6,570 nucleotides of DNA from a bacterium. GTDB lineage: Bacteria; Patescibacteriota; CPR2; UBA1875; JAJYID01. Below the pieces are notes generated by a model. The model made no database searches and was not told the DNA's origin. It worked only from the letters and a program-made list of their open reading frames with translations. The first letter of the stretch is position 1, and each line of letters begins with the position of its first letter. The stretch lies in contig JAKANV010000038.1 of NCBI GenBank assembly GCA_021823605.1, forward strand, positions 1-6,570, in the 5' to 3' direction. The position numbers were made by a program, and so were the translations under genes. This document shows positions 1 through 3,609 of the stretch, in pieces.

Positions 1-19
1 TCCTTATCTCCCGACCAGT

Positions 20-53
20 GTCAAGTTCTTTATCAAAAGATAGAAAACTTGAC
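20..53. repeat. 15-position inverted repeat (hairpin) near the 5' edge
   Basis: The arms 20-34 and 39-53 pair around an AAAA loop, with one mismatch (28/45) and one G-T wobble (30/43); the outer eight pairs (GTCAAGTT against AACTTGAC) are perfect. Only three T residues follow, so it would be a weak terminator for whatever lies to the left. The right arm contains a TTGACT hexamer that could be a -35 box, so an operator-like palindrome over a promoter is an alternative. The structure is plain in the sequence; its role is not. Confidence 0.5.
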
Positions 54-75
54 TTTGGTAGATAAAAACTATCAT
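49..75 (+). promoter_or_regulatory. weak candidate promoter for the zinc-ribbon gene
   Basis: TTGACT (49-54) and TATCAT (70-75) each match the sigma-70 type hexamers at five of six positions, but the 15-base spacer is short. Transcription would start near 82, just ahead of the AAGGA ribosome binding site at 91-95. The -35 box lies inside the right arm of the hairpin at 20-53, so a regulator bound there could compete with RNA polymerase. Given the poor spacer this is only a candidate. Confidence 0.25.
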
Positions 76-101
76 GTATTGTGTCTACGAAAGGATACAG
101 A

Positions 102-290
102 ATGGACGGAAAACACGCGGGTGGTATCTGTAGCTCATGTGGCACAGAATATGGAAATGCCACAAAAGACAACTGGGGCAATATCCACTTCAACAAGTGT
201 TATAACTGCCTTGGAGAGGAGTATAAGCCTCGCAAGCGAGGGATCTTCATAAGGATTTTCTATTGGCCCCTAGGGTTTATTGATGCCTAA
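102..290 (+). CDS. small zinc-ribbon-like protein, 62 residues
   Basis: Two CxxC knuckles (C10-S-S-C13 and C33-Y-N-C36) about 20 residues apart form a typical four-cysteine zinc-ribbon layout. A basic stretch (K42-P-R-K-R46) and a hydrophobic, aromatic tail with the segment IFIRIFYWPLGF follow. Such ribbons bind nucleic acid or protein partners; I do not recognise the family and assign no function. The ATG at 102 is chosen because AAGGA at 91-95 sits six bases upstream. A GTG at 81 in the same frame would add seven residues but lacks a good ribosome binding site. Another open frame covers the same bases (through 252), but its Ser/Thr/Ala-rich product looks like a shadow. The basic small gene at 327 lies 36 bases downstream, probably on the same transcript. 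Confidence 0.6.
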   Translation: MDGKHAGGICSSCGTEYGNATKDNWGNIHFNKCYNCLGEEYKPRKRGIFIRIFYWPLGFIDA

Positions 291-326
291 CTGATGGGTC
301 ATTAAGTCAAATAGACGGGAGGGATT

Positions 327-464
327 ATGTCAATAAAAGGCAGAATCACCAAAAAGAAAGGCCCAAAAGCAAGGAAAAAGAAGCGCAGGAAACCGAAAAC
401 CCCGTTTGACGCGAACAAGGTGCTCGCGGAATGTAAGGATATACAAGCCGCAAAAGAGCACTGA
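327..464 (+). CDS. small very basic hypothetical protein, 45 residues
   Basis: An ATG preceded by GGGAGGG at 317-323, with a short spacer, opens a 45-codon frame ending in TGA. Residues 4-24 are dominated by Lys and Arg (for example KKKGPKARKKKRRKPK). The second half (about residues 27-45) is mixed in charge and could form a helix, with a single Cys36. Such a composition would suit binding to RNA, DNA or the ribosome, but no known family is recognised. It lies between the zinc-ribbon gene and a rho-independent terminator, so it is likely the last gene of that short unit. The strong ribosome binding site is the main support; at this length a chance frame cannot be excluded. Confidence 0.5.
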   Translation: MSIKGRITKKKGPKARKKKRRKPKTPFDANKVLAECKDIQAAKEH

Positions 465-496
465 AGCATCGTACCAGTTTTTTTTCCGTGTTTTCT

Positions 497-523
497 AAAG
501 GGCCGGTTTTGCTCCGGTCCTTT
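497..523 (+). terminator. rho-independent terminator after the small-gene unit
   Basis: AAAGGGCCGG (497-506) pairs with CCGGTCCTTT (514-523) around a seven-base loop, ten pairs including one G-T wobble, with a GC-rich core. A T-rich run follows (521-533, interrupted by A and C). It sits 32 bases after the stop of the basic small protein and just before the rmuC promoter region, which fits the end of one unit and the start of the next. A separate eight-T run at 478-485 has no good hairpin ahead of it. Confidence 0.75.
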
Positions 524-535
524 TACTTTGTCTAC

Positions 536-564
536 TTGTTTTGAAACATTAATTCACTTATCAT
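536..564 (+). promoter_or_regulatory. candidate promoter for rmuC, possibly leaderless
   Basis: TTGTTT (536-541), a 17-base spacer and TATCAT (559-564) form a plausible sigma-70 type promoter: the -10 is five of six, the -35 weak at three of six. A start six to seven bases past the -10 falls at about 570-571, on the ATG of rmuC. Only 47 bases separate the preceding terminator from that ATG, leaving little room for a promoter with an untranslated leader. Confidence 0.4.
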
Positions 565-570
565 TAGGCC

Positions 571-1557
571 ATGGATACGAATATTGTTTTAATTTTAGCA
601 GGACTTATCATTGCCGGATTTGTGGCGATTGCTGTTTTTATTAACAAAAAAATGGAATCTTTGAGAGGCAAAGATGATGGACTTGAGAGATTGCACGAGA
701 GGATGGACAAACAATTTGAGTCCAGCACGAAAATCATTCAGGATGTGACTGAAAAACTCTCGAAACTGGAGAACACAAACACGCAAATCGTCGGTATTAC
801 CGAGCAGCTTCAGGGGCTTGAAGATGTTCTAAAAAATCCCAAGCAAAGAGGGATTTTAGGCGAATATTATCTTGAGACACTGCTTAAAAATTTATTTCAG
901 CCGAACCAGTATCAAATGCAATACTCTTTCAAAGATGGCGATATCGTTGACGCGGTAATTAAGATTAAAGACAAGGTTATACCGATTGACTCTAAATTTT
1001 CACTTGAAAATTATAACAAAATCCTCAAAGAAAAGGACGAAACGAGAAAAATTCAACTGGAAAAGCTATTTAAACAGGACTTAAAAAACAGAATTGATGA
1101 AACGGCAAAGTATATCAAACCGAAAGAAGGAACGATGGATTTTGCTTTTATGTTTATCCCTTCAGAAGGTATTTATTATGATTTGCTAGTAAATCAAGTC
1201 GGAGCATTAAAGGTAAACACCCGGGATTTGATAGAGTATGCATTTAAAGAGAAGAAAGTAATAATAGTTTCACCGACTTCTTTTGCCGCATATCTGCAGA
1301 CGGTTTTGCAGGGGCTTCGGGCATTAACAATAGAGGAATCTATTAAGGACATCGTTGCCAATATCCATAAGCTGGCGACTCATCTCAACTCATATGAAAC
1401 ATATTTTCAGAAACTCGGCTCAAATCTTGGGACGACCGTTGGAATGTATAATAAAGCGTACAAGGAATTCGGTAAAATTGACAAGGATGTGACGAAAATT
1501 ACCGGAAATTCGCTGGATGCCGATATCCTCCAAATAGACAAGCCTCAGGAAGATTAA
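571..1557 (+). CDS. rmuC: RmuC family protein (DNA recombination/limiting protein), 328 residues
   Basis: RmuC proteins are membrane-anchored, nuclease-fold proteins; in E. coli loss of RmuC raises inversions at short inverted repeats, but the biochemical activity is not settled. Visible here: an N-terminal transmembrane helix (about residues 4-24), a coiled-coil segment (28-90), and the conserved RmuC core (about 90-310). The core has a PD-(D/E)xK-like set: GE at 97-98, D127 in IVDAVI, and D140-S-K142 in PIDSKF. Later family motifs are FMFIPSEGIY (194-202 region) and IIVSPTSFAAYLQTV (231-245). At 328 residues it is clearly shorter than the roughly 475 residues of the E. coli protein, mostly through a shorter coiled coil and tail. 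The start is set by the membrane helix; there is no good ribosome binding site, only AGG two bases from the ATG. The four-cysteine small gene follows after 25 bases without a terminator. Confidence 0.9.
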   Translation: MDTNIVLILAGLIIAGFVAIAVFINKKMESLRGKDDGLERLHERMDKQFESSTKIIQDVTEKLSKLENTNTQIVGITEQLQGLEDVLKNPKQRGILGEYYLETLLKNLFQPNQYQMQYSFKDGDIVDAVIKIKDKVIPIDSKFSLENYNKILKEKDETRKIQLEKLFKQDLKNRIDETAKYIKPKEGTMDFAFMFIPSEGIYYDLLVNQVGALKVNTRDLIEYAFKEKKVIIVSPTSFAAYLQTVLQGLRALTIEESIKDIVANIHKLATHLNSYETYFQKLGSNLGTTVGMYNKAYKEFGKIDKDVTKITGNSLDADILQIDKPQED

Positions 1558-1568
1558 AAATTAAAAAG

Positions 1569-1575
1569 AAAGGAG
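1569..1575 (+). promoter_or_regulatory. strong ribosome binding site of the 44-residue gene
   Basis: AAAGGAG lies seven bases before the ATG at 1583, near the ideal spacing. It is the main reason for accepting such a short frame as a gene. Confidence 0.75.
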
Positions 1576-1582
1576 CCAGATA

Positions 1583-1717
1583 ATGCCAACATGTAAAGAA
1601 TGTGCAAACTACAAAGAGATTGATGAGACAAAGGGCGACTGTTTCGGACATGAAGTAGCTGCTGACATGGACTCATCTGAGTGTCCGACGAATGCGTTCC
1701 AATCAAAGCAGGAATAG
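1583..1717 (+). CDS. small four-cysteine protein, 44 residues
   Basis: A 45-codon frame begins seven bases after AAAGGAG (1569-1575), the best ribosome binding site in this half of the window. Cysteines lie at 4, 7, 20 and 34 (C-x2-C-x12-C-x13-C) within motifs TCKECANY, KGDCFGHEV and DSSECPTNAF. The pattern suggests a bound metal, either zinc or an iron-sulfur cluster. From memory it resembles the small cysteine-rich accessory subunits of glycyl-radical enzymes (benzylsuccinate synthase and 4-hydroxyphenylacetate decarboxylase small subunits), which carry [4Fe-4S] clusters. No large glycyl-radical subunit is visible here, so function is not assigned. It probably shares the rmuC transcript. 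Product reality is well supported by the binding site and the dense motif; the family link is inference. Confidence 0.7.
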   Translation: MPTCKECANYKEIDETKGDCFGHEVAADMDSSECPTNAFQSKQE

Positions 1718-1728
1718 ATAATATCTTG

Positions 1729-1756
1729 TTGACAAATCCCTTTGTTGTGCTATAAT
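1729..1756 (+). promoter_or_regulatory. promoter P1, near-consensus with extended -10
   Basis: A perfect TTGACA (1729-1734) and a perfect TATAAT (1751-1756) are separated by 16 bases, and TGC directly precedes the -10, giving an extended -10 element. It is the best sigma-70 type promoter in the window. Transcription should start near 1763. The first thing on that transcript, after about 31 bases, is the hairpin at 1794-1832, not a ribosome binding site with a clear gene. Confidence 0.85.
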
Positions 1757-1762
1757 TTTGCC

Positions 1763-1852
1763 ATCTTAAGCACTTTTAGATTTAGCGGATAGGTACTGAA
1801 TCATGAGCAACCCCCTTGCTTGTGATTCAGTATTTATCTGTTATTTTTTATT
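1763..1852 (+). ncRNA. putative short RNA or leader transcript from P1
   Basis: From the predicted P1 start (about 1763), an RNA of roughly 80-90 bases would hold a 31-base unpaired 5' part and the 17-pair hairpin, and end in the T-rich run at 1833-1852. A second promoter follows, so the downstream operon does not depend on read-through. Three readings are open: a stand-alone small RNA, a leader with an attenuator for the pheST operon, or P1 firing inside the terminator zone of rmuC. I see no T-box sequence, known riboswitch core or tRNA fold. Both ends are inferred. Confidence 0.4.
1794..1850 (+). terminator. 17-pair hairpin with CCCCC loop and T-rich tail
   Basis: The arms 1794-1810 and 1816-1832 pair over 17 positions with no mismatch and two adjacent wobbles (1804/1822 and 1805/1821), closing on a five-C loop (1811-1815). 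The outer ten pairs (TACTGAATCA against TGATTCAGTA) are perfect. TTTATCTG and a six-T run follow to about 1850, so on the + strand it resembles an intrinsic terminator, though the stem is only about 40 percent GC and the T tract is broken. No T run follows it on the other strand. It may end both P1 RNA and rmuC read-through. Confidence 0.6.
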
Positions 1853-1866
1853 CGCAAATTTCCTTA

Positions 1867-1895
1867 TTGTCGCTGATGTTAAAAATGCTTATAAT
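1867..1895 (+). promoter_or_regulatory. promoter P2 of the pheST operon
   Basis: A perfect TATAAT (1890-1895) lies 17 bases after TTGTCG (1867-1872, four of six matches to the -35). Transcription would start at about 1902, giving a 24-base leader that contains AAAGGA (1916-1921) before the ATG at 1926. It lies downstream of the P1 hairpin, so it would escape termination there and is the likely main promoter of the membrane protein-pheS-pheT operon. Confidence 0.65.
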
Positions 1896-1915
1896 TGTTG
1901 CAGGTATTATAAGAA

Positions 1916-1921
1916 AAAGGA
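1916..1921 (+). promoter_or_regulatory. ribosome binding site that sets the start at 1926
   Basis: AAAGGA lies four bases before the ATG at 1926. It favours that start over the in-frame ATG at 1803, which sits inside the left arm of the hairpin with only a distant, poor AGG. Confidence 0.65.
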
Positions 1922-1925
1922 TTTT

Positions 1926-2294
1926 ATGACCTGGCGCAAATACATAAACGGGATGGGTTTCGCAGTGCTCGGCTTGTCTCTCGTTCTACTTTTGCTAGTA
2001 AACTTTACAAGTCCGGAAATGGGAGCCCTAAGTTACGGAACATTTTTCATAAGCTTATTCTTGCTCTTGATATGCCTTGCAACGATAATCGGCTTCTATG
2101 GACGCAGAAGATTATCTAACAATGAGGTTCTATACAAGAATCTAAAATCCGCCTTTCGTCAGGGCACATTGGTGGCGCTGTACATTACGGTTTTGTTAAT
2201 TTTAAGAGCAGCTGCACTTCTAAACTGGTGGGACGCCGCGCTTTTGGCTGTAAGCGTTATATCATTTGACATGTTTTTCAAGGGAAAACTTTAA
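1926..2294 (+). CDS. four-helix membrane protein of unknown function, 122 residues
   Basis: This short integral membrane protein has hydrophobic segments at about residues 9-27, 35-59, 80-99 and 101-118. A cytoplasmic-looking basic loop (RRRLSNNEVLYKNLKSAFRQG) lies between the second and third. The start is the ATG at 1926, preceded by AAAGGA and by P2. The frame stays open back to an ATG at 1803, but that would put a perfect -10 box and a terminator-like hairpin inside the gene and add an odd Cys/Phe-rich leader. Its stop overlaps the pheS start by one base (TAATG), so the two are likely translationally coupled. I recall similar small membrane proteins beside pheS in candidate-phyla genomes, but cannot name the family or give a function. 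Confidence 0.75.
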   Translation: MTWRKYINGMGFAVLGLSLVLLLLVNFTSPEMGALSYGTFFISLFLLLICLATIIGFYGRRRLSNNEVLYKNLKSAFRQGTLVALYITVLLILRAAALLNWWDAALLAVSVISFDMFFKGKL

Positions 2295-3289
2295 TGGATA
2301 TAGAAAATATTAAAAAACAATTTGAAGAAGATCTAGAAAAAGCTAATACAAAAGAAGACTTAGCTAGTTTAAAGGTGAAATATCAAGGCAAAAAAAGCGA
2401 AATCTACATCGCTCTCAGATCTTTAGGGGATTTAGAGGAGGGATTAAGAAAATCTCGTGGTGCAGAATTGAACAAGTTGAGGAACAATGTTGGATATAGC
2501 ATCCGAGCCAAGGAAAATGCCATTTCCGAAACAAAAAGGGAAGCCAAAATTGATTATACTGAACCCGGCAGGAAATTTGAGTTGGGTCATACGCATCCTA
2601 TTACTCAGATTTACGAAGAACTTTTTGAAATCGGCAAGTCTCTCGGCTTCTCTATTGCCGAAGGACCCGAAATAGAGACTGATTGGTATAGTTTTGAAGC
2701 ATTAAACATACCGAAAAATCATCCAGCGCGAGACTTTGCTGACACGTTTTATATAAGCGAAGAAGTGAATCTAAGACCGCATACTTCAAATGTGCAGATT
2801 CGATATATGGAAAATCACAAACCGCCAATCAGGATTATTGCTTATGGAAGGACTTATCGCAAAGACAGTGATGTAACTCATACTCCCATGTTTCATCAGC
2901 TGGAAGGACTTTTTGTCGATGACAGGGTGACTTTTGCCGACCTTAAGGGCGTCTTAACTGCTTTTGCCCAAGGTATTTTCGGTAAGGATAGAAAAGTGAG
3001 ATTTAGACCTCATCATTTTCCGTTTACAGAACCATCGGCGGAAGTTGATGTATCTTGTGGACTTTGTGGAGGCAAGGGGTGCAGGTCGTGTAAGTACTCG
3101 GGTTGGCTTGAGATACTGGGTGCCGGCATGGTCCATCCCAATGTTTTGAAAAATTCCGGCATTGATCCGAAAAAATATCAGGGTTTTGCCTTTGGAATGG
3201 GTATTGAACGTATCGCCATGCTAAAGTATGAGATTGATGATTTGAGATTATTTTATGATAATGACTTAAGATTTTTGGAGCAATTCTAA
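2294..3289 (+). CDS. pheS: phenylalanine-tRNA ligase alpha subunit, 331 residues
   Basis: PheS is the catalytic subunit of the cytosolic alpha2 beta2 synthetase that activates phenylalanine with ATP and attaches it to tRNA-Phe. An N-terminal coiled-coil arm (about residues 1-85) is followed by the class II core. Motif 1 lies at about 101-140, motif 2 is GRTYRKDSDVTHTPMFHQLEG (186-205 region), and motif 3 is GFAFGMGIERIAML (297-310). Phe-pocket residues of the family are present: H163 and S165, Q202 and E204, F242 and F244, and the gate alanine A299. A C-x2-C-x4-C-x2-C knot (C255, C258, C263, C266) replaces the loop found in E. coli; many bacteria have it, and it may bind zinc. Length is normal. 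AGGG at 2281-2284 lies nine bases before the ATG. It overlaps both neighbours by one base. Confidence 0.97.
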   Translation: MDIENIKKQFEEDLEKANTKEDLASLKVKYQGKKSEIYIALRSLGDLEEGLRKSRGAELNKLRNNVGYSIRAKENAISETKREAKIDYTEPGRKFELGHTHPITQIYEELFEIGKSLGFSIAEGPEIETDWYSFEALNIPKNHPARDFADTFYISEEVNLRPHTSNVQIRYMENHKPPIRIIAYGRTYRKDSDVTHTPMFHQLEGLFVDDRVTFADLKGVLTAFAQGIFGKDRKVRFRPHHFPFTEPSAEVDVSCGLCGGKGCRSCKYSGWLEILGAGMVHPNVLKNSGIDPKKYQGFAFGMGIERIAMLKYEIDDLRLFYDNDLRFLEQF

Positions 3290-3609
3290 TGAATGAACAA
3301 AGATCACTTGATGAGTATGATAAGGAAATTTTAGAGAGTTTCCAGGTAGAAATAGCGCAGGAGATAGCTAAGGGCGGGAGTGAAGACTTGAGGCATATAG
3401 ATGTTAATTATCTTGGAAATGAGGAAGTAAAAGCATTTGGTTTGCTGGAACAGCTGAACGATGGTGCGATTACGATGGAAATGTTCCGCGATGAATTAAA
3501 TAAGTATCAAGGTAACGTTAGTGGGAGTGAAGAGAAGATAAAGAGTATCAATCATTACATCGCTTGGCTTAGAAATCAGGCAATGAGTAACCTTATGAGA
3601 GAACAATGA
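3289..3609 (+). CDS. unrecognised acidic protein between pheS and pheT, 106 residues
   Basis: The product is soluble, acidic and probably mostly helical, with no signal peptide, membrane segment or cysteine. Recognisable stretches include SLDEYDKEILESFQVEIAQEI near the N-terminus, VNYLGNEEVKAFGLLEQL in the middle, and INHYIAWLRNQAMSNLM at the C-terminus. No known family is recognised. The reality of the gene is well supported. TTGGAG at 3275-3280 lies eight bases before the start, the start overlaps the pheS stop by one base (TAATG), and the stop overlaps the pheT start by four (ATGA). Its position between the two subunits of one enzyme means it is made in step with them. It could be a synthetase partner or an unrelated passenger; the sequence does not decide. 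Confidence 0.8.
   Translation: MNEQRSLDEYDKEILESFQVEIAQEIAKGGSEDLRHIDVNYLGNEEVKAFGLLEQLNDGAITMEMFRDELNKYQGNVSGSEEKIKSINHYIAWLRNQAMSNLMREQ

Noticed and set aside
228..241. Short hairpin CCTCG-CAAG-CGAGG
   Set aside because: It lies inside the zinc-ribbon gene at the basic Pro-Arg-Lys-Arg codons and has no T run after it; likely a by-product of the codons.
1..252. Open frame from the window edge through 252, possible end of an upstream gene
   Set aside because: Its second half is Ser/Thr/Ala-rich and overlaps the zinc-ribbon frame, which has clear CxxC motifs and a ribosome binding site. Another frame is open to 63 and a third to 43, so the edge cannot be resolved.
1803..1925. Upstream start (ATG 1803) for the membrane protein
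   Set aside because: It lies within the hairpin arm, would place a perfect TATAAT and a terminator-like structure in coding sequence, and lacks a good ribosome binding site. The ATG at 1926 has both a promoter and AAAGGA.
1757..1925. T-box or other known riboswitch ahead of pheS
   Set aside because: T-box leaders are common for synthetase genes, but no T-box core sequence, specifier stem or antiterminator pairing is visible and the space is too short.
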